Source of the DNA: Paraburkholderia phenoliruptrix
Lineage (GTDB): Bacteria > Pseudomonadota > Gammaproteobacteria > Burkholderiales > Burkholderiaceae
Reading direction: 5' to 3'
NCBI RefSeq assembly: GCF_019511605.1
Contig: NZ_JAEUAV010000007.1
Coordinates: forward strand, 1-64,000
Length of the DNA: 64,000 bases
Under the pieces are notes generated by a model that made no database searches, was not told where the DNA came from, and saw only the letters and a list, made by a program, of their open reading frames with translations. This document shows positions 18,223-26,550 of this stretch, piece by piece (the stretch's first letter is position 1; each line of letters begins with the position of its first letter). A program made the translations under genes and the position numbers.

Positions 18223-19205
18223 GGCGTTTTCACCAAAGTACTGGCACGGGCAATGAGATGAACGGGCAAGCGGACTTCCGTTTCGGCGGGCGCCTCTTCG
18301 AGCAGCAATTCGACGCCGCGCCGGCCGAGCGCTTCCTTGTCGACAGAAATGGTGGACAGCGGCGGCGTGGCATGCGCGGCGGCCGGAATGTCGTCGAAGC
18401 CGATGATGGCGATCTCCTCGGGCACGCGCACGCCGCGCGCGAAGCAGGCGCGCAGCGCCGCGAGCGCGGCGGCGTCGTTGTAGGCGAACACCGCGTCCGG
18501 GCGCGGGCCGGGCGCGTCGAGCAACTGCTGCATTGCGCGGGCGGCGCCCGTGTCGGGGTCGAGACCGGCGTCGATGGTCACTTCGAGCGACGGATCGAAC
18601 AGCAGCCCCGCTTCGAAAAACGCGCGCCGGTAGCCGAGCGCGCGCTGCGCGATGCTGAAATGCGCCAGCGATCCGCCAATGAACGCGACCCGCTTGCGTC
18701 CCTGCTCGAACAGATGCCGCATGGCCAGCGCGGCGCCCGCGGCGTTGTCCAGATTCACCGAGCGCAGGCCGGGCGCCCACAGGTCGATCAGCACGAGCGG
18801 GCGCTGCATCTCGACGAGCGTGGCCAGCGTTTCCGGCTCGACGAAGCCGGCAATCGCAACCGCGTCGGGCGCGTGCAGACGCATCTGCTGAATCACGTCT
18901 TCAGTCGGGCCGGCGGTCAGCACGGAAGGCACGATGCCGCGCTCCCGGCACGCGTCTTCCACGCCATGCAGCACATGCGAGAAGAACGGGCTAACGGCGA
19001 AATTGTTGTGCTGCCGGTGCAGCAGGAAGGTCAGCCGGCGGATGCGCGGACGCAATTGCGCGGCGTCGTAGCCGAGTTCGCGCGCGGCCTCGACCACGCG
19101 CACGCGGGTTGCCTCCGAAAGGCCGGGCTGGTTCTTGAGGGCGCGGGAGACAGTGCCGATCGACACGCTCGCCGCGCGCGCAACGTCGCGGATGGTAATC
19201 GCCAT
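18219..19205 (-). CDS. LacI-family transcriptional regulator
   Basis: 328 aa. N-terminal LacI helix-turn-helix and hinge (ITIRDVARAASVSIGTVSRALKNQPGLSEATR, residues 3-34), then a periplasmic-binding-protein-like sugar domain ending with the usual GFDDIP and PPLSTI motifs. It heads the operon: its stop overlaps the isomerase start by four bases (ATGA). It is probably the local repressor responding to the sugar handled by the isomerase and kinase. The upstream region has a likely -10 box and two copies of one operator-like element, which points to autoregulation. Confidence 0.93.
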   Translation of the reverse strand: MAITIRDVARAASVSIGTVSRALKNQPGLSEATRVRVVEAARELGYDAAQLRPRIRRLTFLLHRQHNNFAVSPFFSHVLHGVEDACRERGIVPSVLTAGPTEDVIQQMRLHAPDAVAIAGFVEPETLATLVEMQRPLVLIDLWAPGLRSVNLDNAAGAALAMRHLFEQGRKRVAFIGGSLAHFSIAQRALGYRRAFFEAGLLFDPSLEVTIDAGLDPDTGAARAMQQLLDAPGPRPDAVFAYNDAAALAALRACFARGVRVPEEIAIIGFDDIPAAAHATPPLSTISVDKEALGRRGVELLLEEAPAETEVRLPVHLIARASTLVKTP

Positions 19206-19253
19206 CGAAGCAGGCGGCCGGGAAGCGCGACCGCGCGATGTTTGAGTCCGGCG

Positions 19254-19267
19254 ATTGTATAGTAAAA
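19254..19267 (-). promoter_or_regulatory. Likely -10 box of the lacI operon with overlapping operator half
   Basis: TACAAT on the minus strand (19254-19259), about 50 bp before the LacI ATG. On the plus strand 19255-19267 reads TTGTATAGTAAAA, a 12-of-13 match to the left half of the palindrome 90 bp further upstream. A repressor bound here would cover the -10 box. Confidence 0.55.
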
Positions 19268-19345
19268 CGGTGCGAAAACTGCTCGAAAAAAGCGCGCCGT
19301 GCTTCGGTAAATACCCGTATGAATAGGATATTTCCGCCTTGCCTT

Positions 19346-19368
19346 TGTTTAGTAAAATTCACTAAACA
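19346..19368. promoter_or_regulatory. Palindromic operator candidate for the LacI regulator
   Basis: Perfect 8-bp arms TGTTTAGT (19346-19353) and ACTAAACA (19361-19368) around a 7-bp centre, about 140 bp upstream of the lacI start. The left half recurs at 19255-19267 over the -10 box. Two sites 90 bp apart are suited to repression by looping. Confidence 0.55.
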
Positions 19369-19410
19369 TGTGTTGCCACGGGCGCTTGCCGAAGTCTTTC
19401 CCGCGGTTTT

Positions 19411-21264
19411 TCAGTCGGCGGTCACCGCTCTTTCGGGCTGTCCGCGCAGCAAAGCCGCGCTTTCCTGCGCGTCGATCAGCACGAAGCCGCTCGGCTCCAG
19501 CTTTGCTCGCCGCTTGGCGAGCGCCGCGACCGTAGCCACCTCCTCGCTGTTGTAGAGCGGCGCGCCGTCGGCGGAATTCGGTTCGACGCGCACGCAGCCG
19601 ATTGCCATTGTCACGAAGCCGAAGAAGGTCGGATTGCCGCGCCGGTCCTCGCCGTGGATGCCGCCCGCCAGACGGTCGGCCGGCGCGTAGAAGCGCTGCG
19701 CGCCTTCGTTGAACACGTGGATCGCGCGCAGCACGCGCTCGCGCCAGTCGTCGCTCTGAAACAGGATCAGAAAGTCGTCGCCGCCCACGTGACCGAGAAA
19801 ATCGCGCATCGGGTCGCACACGTCGGCGAGCACGGCGGCGGCGAACTTCAGCACTTCGTCGCCTTGCCAGTAGCCGTACTGGTCGTTGAAGGGCTTGAAG
19901 TGGTTCAGGTCCACGTAGCACGCGTAAAAACCGGCGTGATTGCTGACCAGCCGCGCAATGTGAGAACTGATCGGAATGTTGCCGGGCAGGAAGGTGAGCG
20001 GGTTCGCGTAGCGCGCCGCTTCGATCCGCACTTCCGTCACTGCGCGCACCAGGTTTTCGCCGGTGCCGAGCCCGGCGTACTTGCCGTTTTCGGTGATCAC
20101 GAAGCCGTCGGCGAGATAACGCTGATCGTCGCTGGCGAGGAGCTTGGCCATCTGCTCCACGGTCATGGATTTTTCGATCACCACCGGCGACGCGTTCGCA
20201 AACAGCAGGCACGGCCGTTTGCCGAACAGCTCGCGGTGATACGGCAGCGCGTAGCGGTCCATGAAGCTGCGGCGGTTGATGAGCGCGATGGGCTCGTCGT
20301 GCTCGACCACCGCCACCGCGTGCAGATCGGGCAGACGGTTGAAGAGTTCGAGCACGTCGTTATTGGTCGCGTGGCGCGGCAGCGCGGGCGCGTGCACGAG
20401 CATCTTTTCCGACGCCATGCCGCCCGACGGCGAGGCCGCGCCGAGCGTGCGCGTCGCCTCGGGAAACACGGCGATGTGGCCGGCGCGCAGCGCGTCGCGG
20501 GCGTCGTCGGTGACCTTGCGCGCGGGCTGCGCATGCGGGCGTCCGAAGAAAAAGCCTTGCCCGCAGCCGATTCCCATGTCGCGCACGACGATCAGATCCG
20601 CTTCGTTTTCGATGCCTTCGGCGACCAGCCGCGCGCCGCTCGCGCTCGCAAAGTGCTGCATCGCGCGTACGGCTTCGAACTTGAGCGGGTCGCAGGCAAT
20701 GTCGTGAATGAAGAAGCGGTCGATCTTGACGACGTCCGGTTGCAGCCGCACCCACAGATTCATGCTGGCGTTCGCGGTGCCGTAGTCGTCGAGCGCGAAC
20801 TGCGCGCCTGCGGTGCGCAGACAGGCGATGACAGGCAGGAATCCGCCCACGTCGGGAATCGTGCTTTGCTCCGTCAGCTCGATCACGAGGCGCTCCGGAT
20901 CGAGGCCGCGCTGGCGCAACAGCGCGAGCGTGCCCTCGGGCGCCTCGGCCAGCCGCCGAAGCGCGCCCGCGCTGAAGTTGAGAAATAGCTTGCCGTCGTA
21001 GCCGAGCCGTGCGAACGCTTCAATGCAGGCGCGCGCAGCGGCCTGCTCGAGCTCGATCGTGCAGCCTTCGGCGAGCGCCTGCGAAAAGAGCGCGAACGGC
21101 GCCTCGAGCGACGTGCCGGCGGGACCGCGGATCAGACCTTCGTAGCCGAGAATCGCGCCGCCGTCGAAGTCGACGATGGGCTGGAACACGGCGGACAGCT
21201 CACGCCGGGCAATCAACTCCTGGATGCGCGGCGCGGCGGACCGGGAGGGCGAGCTAAGTTGCAT
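19411..21264 (-). CDS. EAL-CBS-GGDEF protein (c-di-GMP phosphodiesterase with degenerate GGDEF)
   Basis: 617 aa, cytoplasmic. The EAL domain (about 14-255) looks catalytic: E42-G-L-I-R46, FLNFSAGAL, VIELTEQS, LDDYGTANAS, VVKIDRFF, EGIENE and GQGFFFGRP. Residues about 295-415 look like a pair of CBS domains (LELFNRLPDLHAVAVVEHDE..., VEQMAKLLASDDQRYLADGFVIT). The C-terminal GGDEF domain carries GGDDF at about 493-497 in place of GG[D/E]EF, so cyclase activity is doubtful and it may act as a GTP-sensing module. CBS domains commonly bind adenine nucleotides, so energy status could be the input. The lacI operon lies 205 bp downstream in the same direction. Confidence 0.9.
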   Translation of the reverse strand: MQLSSPSRSAAPRIQELIARRELSAVFQPIVDFDGGAILGYEGLIRGPAGTSLEAPFALFSQALAEGCTIELEQAAARACIEAFARLGYDGKLFLNFSAGALRRLAEAPEGTLALLRQRGLDPERLVIELTEQSTIPDVGGFLPVIACLRTAGAQFALDDYGTANASMNLWVRLQPDVVKIDRFFIHDIACDPLKFEAVRAMQHFASASGARLVAEGIENEADLIVVRDMGIGCGQGFFFGRPHAQPARKVTDDARDALRAGHIAVFPEATRTLGAASPSGGMASEKMLVHAPALPRHATNNDVLELFNRLPDLHAVAVVEHDEPIALINRRSFMDRYALPYHRELFGKRPCLLFANASPVVIEKSMTVEQMAKLLASDDQRYLADGFVITENGKYAGLGTGENLVRAVTEVRIEAARYANPLTFLPGNIPISSHIARLVSNHAGFYACYVDLNHFKPFNDQYGYWQGDEVLKFAAAVLADVCDPMRDFLGHVGGDDFLILFQSDDWRERVLRAIHVFNEGAQRFYAPADRLAGGIHGEDRRGNPTFFGFVTMAIGCVRVEPNSADGAPLYNSEEVATVAALAKRRAKLEPSGFVLIDAQESAALLRGQPERAVTAD

Positions 21265-21443
21265 GGCAGATAGGCGTAGCGATGGACCTTCGGCTTAACG
21301 ACCTGCCCTGCGGACAATTAAGTGAACTTTTGGTGAAGCGTTGCACTGGCGCGGTGCGTGCAAGGCGCATCCAGGACTTTCCGGGAACTCGCCTATGCCA
21401 TCCGGCTGAGGCGACAACCACGGCGTTTGCGCGTGAAATAACA

Positions 21444-21466
21444 AAAAGCCGCGCATGGCGGCTTTT
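21444..21466 (-). terminator. Rho-independent terminator after the SBF-like carrier
   Basis: Nine-base arms AAAAGCCGC (21444-21452) and GCGGCTTTT (21458-21466) pair around GCATG. Read leftward, the hairpin runs into a T run. It ends the carrier transcript and insulates the EAL-CBS-GGDEF gene. The A/T flanks on both sides may make it work both ways. Confidence 0.8.
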
Positions 21467-21524
21467 CGAAAAACGACGCTCAGGGAGGGCGCTTATGAAT
21501 GTCCTATTTGCATTGCACGCGTAC

Positions 21525-22550
21525 TCAACGGCGGGCGACGGCCGCGGCCGCCCGCTCGCGCGAAGCGGCGCGGGTCTCCCCGCTCAGGTCGCGAGCGCCC
21601 CAGCGCTGCGCGAGCGCGGCGCACACCATCAACTGGATCTGGTGGAACAGCATGAGCGGCAGCACGACCGCGCCCACCGCCTGCGAGGCGAAGATCACCT
21701 TGGCCATGGGCACGCCGGCAGCCAGACTTTTCTTCGAGCCACAGAAGATGATGGTGATCTGGTCCGCGCGGGAAAAACCGAGCCGCTTGCTCACGAATAT
21801 GGTGACGGTCAGCGCCAGCGCGAGCAGCACCACGCTGATGAGCAGCACGCCGCCCAGCGCGGAGAGCGGAATCTGATGCCACAGGCCTTCGGTAACCGAT
21901 TCGCTGAAGGCGCCGTACACCACCAGCAGGATCGAGCCCTGGTCGACGAACTTCAGCACGCCGCGGTGCCGCTCGATCCATTTGCCGATCAGCGGGCGCA
22001 ACAGTTGCCCGGCCACGAACGGCACCAGCAGTTGCAGCACGATATTGCCCACGGTGTGCCAGGGCGAGCTGCCGCCCGCGGCCTGGTTTGTGACGAGCAC
22101 GCTGACGAGCGCCGGCGTGACGAAAATGCCGAGCAGGCTGGACGCCGACGCGCTGCAAACGGCAGCCGGCACGTTGCCTTTGGCAATGGAGGTGAACGCG
22201 ATAGAGGACTGAACCGTAGAAGGCAGCGTGCAGAGGAAGAGGATCCCGCCGTAGAGCGCCGGCGTGACAAGTGGCGAAAGGAGCGGTTTAAGCGCGAGGC
22301 CGAGCAGCGGAAACAGCGCGAACGTGCTGAGCAGTACGACTATATGCAGACGCCAGTGCGTCGCGCCCGCAATGATCGCTTCCCGCGAAAGCTTCGCGCC
22401 GTGTAGGAAAAACAGCAGGCCGACCGCCACGTTCGTCACCCAGTCGAACCCGACGGCGGCCTGCCCGCGCACCGGCAACAGGCTGGCGAGTATCACGGTG
22501 CCGACCAGGCACAGAGTGAAGTTGTCGGGAAGCAGTTTCGGGCGGGCCAT
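21525..22550 (-). CDS. Bile acid:sodium symporter family carrier (YfeH-like)
   Basis: Ten-segment membrane carrier of the SBF-like (BASS/YfeH) type. 341 aa from the ATG at 22550; the 13-residue upstream extension is polar and lacks a ribosome site. Signatures: GLLFFLHGAKLSRE near the start, FLCTLPSTVQSSIAFTSIAKGN in the middle (the crossover region), and IIFCGSKKSLAAGVPMA near the end (second crossover). The substrate of bacterial YfeH proteins is unknown; an organic anion with Na+ is the family expectation. A terminator lies below it and an inverted repeat about 125 bp above it. Confidence 0.88.
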   Translation of the reverse strand: MARPKLLPDNFTLCLVGTVILASLLPVRGQAAVGFDWVTNVAVGLLFFLHGAKLSREAIIAGATHWRLHIVVLLSTFALFPLLGLALKPLLSPLVTPALYGGILFLCTLPSTVQSSIAFTSIAKGNVPAAVCSASASSLLGIFVTPALVSVLVTNQAAGGSSPWHTVGNIVLQLLVPFVAGQLLRPLIGKWIERHRGVLKFVDQGSILLVVYGAFSESVTEGLWHQIPLSALGGVLLISVVLLALALTVTIFVSKRLGFSRADQITIIFCGSKKSLAAGVPMAKVIFASQAVGAVVLPLMLFHQIQLMVCAALAQRWGARDLSGETRAASRERAAAAVARR

Positions 22551-23116
22551 GTCGAATTCTCGAAATCGGTGATGCGGGACTGTACGCAAGGCGCGTGCGC
22601 GAAGCGTGGCGTGTCCGGGTCAGGGAAAACCAGCATTGTCGTGCGAAAGCGATTGAAGAGGCAAATTCATTTGATGACTCGATTGATGAGTCATTCGCAT
22701 TGCGCCTGAAGGTTAGGAGAAGTTGGGTCTGGCATGGCTGGCTCTGCCGGTGGTCCTTCTCGTGATTCCAAGGTGCAGCGTGGATGATTCGCCGCAAAGG
22801 AGGTCATGCCCTAGCGAAATCCATTTTTTGCACGCGTTATGCGAATTGACGCGAGCCCGCACACAACGCCATCAGTCCGTTTGTGCAAGGGTTATGTCGT
22901 AGAAAAACGTCGCAGTAACAAGGTGTTACAAGAGCGGCTGAGGTCTAACACTTTTTGGCTCGACACCCTTTGCCGGCAACCATAAATTAGCCGTTCAAAG
23001 GCCGTCGGGAATGCCCGCGCCGCGGCATGTTCGCAGCGTTCGCGCCAGTCCCTCAACAAGCCCGCCGCAGCTCGAACGGCGCGCTTCAGGCAAGTCTTCG
23101 GGCATGTGAGTCACTG
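22551..23116. other. Divergent intergenic region with inverted repeats
   Basis: Upstream region of the carrier (leftward) and of the small secreted protein (rightward). It holds the repeat at 22674-22694 and a perfect palindrome at 22915-22929 with arms GTAACA and TGTTAC around AGG. A possible promoter for the secreted protein starts with TTGCCG near 22971. No protein gene seems real here. Confidence 0.45.
22674..22694. promoter_or_regulatory. Inverted repeat upstream of the SBF-like carrier
   Basis: Arms ATGACTC (22674-22680) and GAGTCAT (22688-22694) flank a 7-bp centre, and TTGATGA occurs twice across it. It lies about 125-145 bp before the carrier ATG. It may be a regulator site; no partner gene is suggested by the context. 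Confidence 0.35.
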
Positions 23117-23560
23117 GTGGACGGGTTGTCGAGAACGAAGCATTGGCCGTGGAGCGCGCTGATTATCGCGTTGTGCTCGTTCGCCTATGCGAAGGGGCCC
23201 GGCACGCCACACGGCGGCGCCAGCTTCCGTGTGGACGGCTACGGCCACGGCAACTACGTGAACCGCGATGTGGGCCGCGGCTTCGCTCAGCCCAACGCGG
23301 CACCGTCCAACATTCGCCGCGTTGCAGGGCCGGGTGCCTATCCCGGCGAAGGCCGTGGCGGCATACCGTATCCAGGCGTAATCACGCCGGTCAGCGCAGA
23401 GTCGCGGCCCGGGCAACGGCCGCAATCCAATGCGCCGGTTCGCTCCGGCTCGATCCGGGCCGATGTCGCGCGCTACAACGAAGAGCGCAGTTCGATCCGC
23501 GCCATTCAGCGCCAGGCCGACGACGGCCGCCCACCCGAAGGTTCCCCTTACCGCAACTAG
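23117..23560 (+). CDS. Small secreted Gly/Pro/Arg-rich protein of unknown function
   Basis: About 147 aa from the GTG at 23117. An ATG at 23027 would add 30 polar residues before the signal sequence, and a TTG at 23126 is also possible, so the start is uncertain. After a short basic segment comes a hydrophobic core (WSALIIALCSFAYA) that reads as a signal peptide cut before KGPGTPHG. The mature part is low in hydrophobics and rich in Gly, Pro, Arg and Asn (VDGYGHGNYVNRDVGRGFAQ), ending DGRPPEGSPYRN. Proteins of this look are often listed as hypothetical or peptide-binding in Burkholderia. It is probably periplasmic or exported. Confidence 0.65.
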   Translation: MDGLSRTKHWPWSALIIALCSFAYAKGPGTPHGGASFRVDGYGHGNYVNRDVGRGFAQPNAAPSNIRRVAGPGAYPGEGRGGIPYPGVITPVSAESRPGQRPQSNAPVRSGSIRADVARYNEERSSIRAIQRQADDGRPPEGSPYRN

Positions 23561-24127
23561 GCGCACCTCGCCGCCTTCCTTTCGCGTCTTGCCGCGCAGG
23601 GCGTCGGCCCGTGCCGGCCGAGGCTACAGACCTGAGTCTGCTTATCACGCGTTTCGCCGCGTAGCCTTTCAATTTGCTTCACTCCAGCTTTACGCCCAGG
23701 TTCTCCGAAGCAAAGCGTCGAAAATCCCGTCCTCGAATTGACGTATCGACGCCACACATTTTTGAAAACACTCGGCAGCAAGCCGCCTCCCGTCGTCAAA
23801 TCTTGGCGTTTATGTGGCGGCGCGTCATCGGCATGTCATCTGAAGCGTTATCAGCGGCTGGCGCAGCGCGCGCGCCGCTGCGCGCGGGCCGGAGCGGGCC
23901 GCCGGCAACCGTGAGTGCCGCATCTGAAGCTGCGTTAGCAGGCCGATAAACGACAAAACTAATCAGACCGATATACCCGCAATAACCAGCCATATTTTTG
24001 TTTATAAAAATGGTCCGCAAAGATGGTCCCGCCCAGATTGGCTCGACGATCAGGCGGATAACAACATTGGTCGGCGCGAGCTCGCCCTTTCGCACAGCCA
24101 CACCTTTTGACAAAGACTGGAGAATTC
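23561..24127. other. Porin upstream region
   Basis: 567 bp with no convincing gene. The segment at about 23940-24060 is much more AT-rich than its surroundings and contains an imperfect inverted repeat at 23990-24013 (arms CCATATTTTT and ATAAAAATGG), suited to an UP element or regulator site for the porin. I cannot fix -35 and -10 boxes with confidence. Confidence 0.45.
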
Positions 24128-25213
24128 ATGAGAACAAACATCAGCCGTGTGCTGAACACAACCCTCAAGGTCACCGCATGCGCGGCGTTGCTGGCCGGCG
24201 CATCGTCTGCGTTTGCGCAATCGAGCGTGCAGTTGTACGGCCAGGTCGACGAATGGGTCGGCGCGCAGAAATTCCCGGGCGGCAAGACCGCCGTGCAGGT
24301 GTCAGGCGGCGGGATGTCCACGTCGTACTGGGGCTTGAAGGGCGCTGAGGACCTCGGCAACGGCTACAAGGCGATCTTTACTCTGGAAGGCTTTTTCCGC
24401 GCGCAGAACGGCCAGTACGGCCGCTTCACCGGCGACACGACGTTCTCGCGCAATGCGTACGTCGGCATTGAATCGCCATACGGCACGGTCACGGCAGGAC
24501 GCCTGACCACGCACCTGTTCGTGTCGACGATTCTGTTCAATCCGTTCATCGACTCGTACGTCTTTTCGCCGATGGTCTACCACGTGTATCTCGGCCTCGG
24601 CACCTTCCCCACGTATTCGACCGATCAGGGCGTGACCGGCGACTCCGGCTGGAACAACGCGGTGCAGTATCAGTCGCCGAACTTCAACGGCCTGTCGGCG
24701 AGCGCCATGTACGCGCTTGGCAACACCACGCAGAACGGCGCGAAGAAGTGGAGCGGCCAGGTGCTGTATTTCCACGGCCCATTCGCGGCGACCGCGGTCT
24801 ACCAGTATGTGAATTTCAACAATACGCCGGGCGACCTCGGCAGCTTCGATTCGTCGGGCGTGCCGGGCCTGAAGGCGCAAAGCGTCGCGCAACTCGGCGT
24901 TTCCTACGACCTCAAGTACGTGAAGCTGTTCGGCCAGTACATGTACACGCACAACGACCAGACGCTGACGAGCTGGCACGTGAACACCGCGCAAGGCGGC
25001 GTCTCGGTGCCGTTCGGCCCCGGCACGGTCATGGCCTCGTATGCGTACTCGCGCGACGGCGGCGGTTTCGACCAGACACGGCAGACCGCCGCCGTCGGCT
25101 ACGACTATCCGCTCTCCAAGCGCACGGACATCTACGCGGCCTACCTGTACGACCACATCAGCAATCAGTCGAGCGGCAACACATACGGCGTGGGCCTGCG
25201 CGCGAAGTTCTAG
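24128..25213 (+). CDS. Outer-membrane porin, OmpC/general porin type
   Basis: Trimeric diffusion porin of the betaproteobacterial general-porin family. 361 aa from the ATG at 24128, preceded by GGAG five bases upstream; the frame is open from 24107. The signal peptide ends ...AGASSAFA before QSSVQLYGQVDEWVG. Typical porin blocks follow: SYWGLKGAEDLGNGYKAIFTLE, FSRNAYVGIESPYGTVTAGRLTT, and alternating amphipathic strands ending in a C-terminal Phe (GVGLRAKF), the Bam recognition signal. It is a single-gene unit closed by a strong terminator. Confidence 0.95.
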   Translation: MRTNISRVLNTTLKVTACAALLAGASSAFAQSSVQLYGQVDEWVGAQKFPGGKTAVQVSGGGMSTSYWGLKGAEDLGNGYKAIFTLEGFFRAQNGQYGRFTGDTTFSRNAYVGIESPYGTVTAGRLTTHLFVSTILFNPFIDSYVFSPMVYHVYLGLGTFPTYSTDQGVTGDSGWNNAVQYQSPNFNGLSASAMYALGNTTQNGAKKWSGQVLYFHGPFAATAVYQYVNFNNTPGDLGSFDSSGVPGLKAQSVAQLGVSYDLKYVKLFGQYMYTHNDQTLTSWHVNTAQGGVSVPFGPGTVMASYAYSRDGGGFDQTRQTAAVGYDYPLSKRTDIYAAYLYDHISNQSSGNTYGVGLRAKF

Positions 25214-25287
25214 GCGCCGTCGTTCTCTCCGCCCCGGCGAACACAGCGCGCGGCCCCTGCCGTGCGCTGTGTCGGGCCCCAGGCGTC

Positions 25288-25327
25288 ACAAAAGCCCGCT
25301 TCCTTTGGAACGCGGGCTTTTGTTTTT
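25288..25327 (+). terminator. Strong Rho-independent terminator after the porin gene
   Basis: ACAAAAGCCCGC pairs with GCGGGCTTTTGT, with TTCC/GGAA extending the stem around a short loop, followed by a T run to 25327. It lies about 75 bp after the porin stop. Confidence 0.9.
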
Positions 25328-25415
25328 CCGGCTCGCGCCACGTGGTCCTTTACTCACTCACTCTTGATAAAGCGGGCAAAATGGCGCCGATTGATTCCTT
25401 GAGCGAGCGATTCAG

Positions 25416-26363
25416 ATGGACACCCTCGTCAGCATGAAAGTGTTCCGGCAGGTGGTCGAAGTGGGCAGCTTCGTCGGCGCGGCAGAGCGCATGGAAATGT
25501 CCGCGGCAATGGCAAGCAAGCATGTGATGCATCTCGAGCAGCAGCTAGGCGCCCGTTTGCTCAATCGCACGACGCGCCGCGTGGCGCCCACCGAGGCGGG
25601 CCGCGAATACTACGAGCGCCTGAGTCAGGTGCTCACCGAACTCGAGGAAGCGGAGCAGGTGGTCGGTGCGGCGAGCGTGGTGCCGCAAGGGCGCTTGCGA
25701 GTCTCGTCGCTCTCGGCATTTGGCCTGAGCCACGTGATGGCGGCCGTCGCCGATTACGCCGCGCAGTATCCGCAGGTCACCGTCGACATTACCTTGTCGG
25801 ACCGTGTGGTCGAGCTGATCGACGAAGGCTTCGATGTCGCGATCCGCGCTTCGCCGAGCGGCTTGAAGTCGTCGTCGCTGATCGCGCGGCCCATTGCGAT
25901 GGCGCATCTGGTTCTCTGCGCGTCGCCCGCTTATCTGCGCCGGCGCGGCATACCCAAGACCGCCGCCGACCTCGCGCGTCACAACTTTCTGCAGTACGCG
26001 GGCGTGTCGGCGCTCGACGTCATGCAGAGCACTGGGGAGGCTGCGCGCGTGCGGCTGTCCGGCAATCTGATCGTCAACCACCTGGAGGCGCAGCGCGTGA
26101 TGGTGCTGCACGGCGCGGGCATCGCGCTGCTGGGCACGGAGGTGATCGGCGCGGACCTGGCCGAAGGGCGTCTCGTGCCGCTGCTCGTGGACGAAATGCC
26201 ACCGCGCGAGCTGCCGATTCATGTCGTCTACGCGAGCCGCCGCCATCTGTCCGCGAAGGTTCGCTCGTTCGTGGATTTTCTGGCCGAGCGCTTCGCGAAT
26301 GAATCGCTGTGGCCGTCGCTCGAACAGATCAGGGCGCTCGCCGGCGCGCCGTTGGCTCGCTGA
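25416..26363 (+). CDS. LysR-family transcriptional regulator
   Basis: 315 aa. The N-terminal winged helix-turn-helix is clear (FRQVVEVGSFVGAAERMEMSAAMASKHVMHLEQQLGARLLNRTTRR, about 10-55), then the effector domain with LRVSSLSAFGLSH and HLVLCASPAYLRRRG. It is of the CrgA/AaeR-like subgroup. Its target is not evident: the rightward neighbour icmF is 187 bp away in the same direction and the porin lies upstream. LysR targets are often divergent, but nothing is divergent here. Confidence 0.93.
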   Translation: MDTLVSMKVFRQVVEVGSFVGAAERMEMSAAMASKHVMHLEQQLGARLLNRTTRRVAPTEAGREYYERLSQVLTELEEAEQVVGAASVVPQGRLRVSSLSAFGLSHVMAAVADYAAQYPQVTVDITLSDRVVELIDEGFDVAIRASPSGLKSSSLIARPIAMAHLVLCASPAYLRRRGIPKTAADLARHNFLQYAGVSALDVMQSTGEAARVRLSGNLIVNHLEAQRVMVLHGAGIALLGTEVIGADLAEGRLVPLLVDEMPPRELPIHVVYASRRHLSAKVRSFVDFLAERFANESLWPSLEQIRALAGAPLAR

Positions 26364-26550
26364 CTCGGGCGAGGCGGCTCGTTGGTGGGCTCGCTAATTG
26401 ATTCCCTAAGCGGCTCACCAAGCGGCTCACCAGGCATCTGACTCAGCGGTTCCCCGATTCACGCGCCAGCCCTCAGGCGCTCGCACCCCGTTTCGCTATA
26501 CTGGTTGCCAGCACCCGCACACGCCAACAGCGTAACGATCTGGGGGAGAC

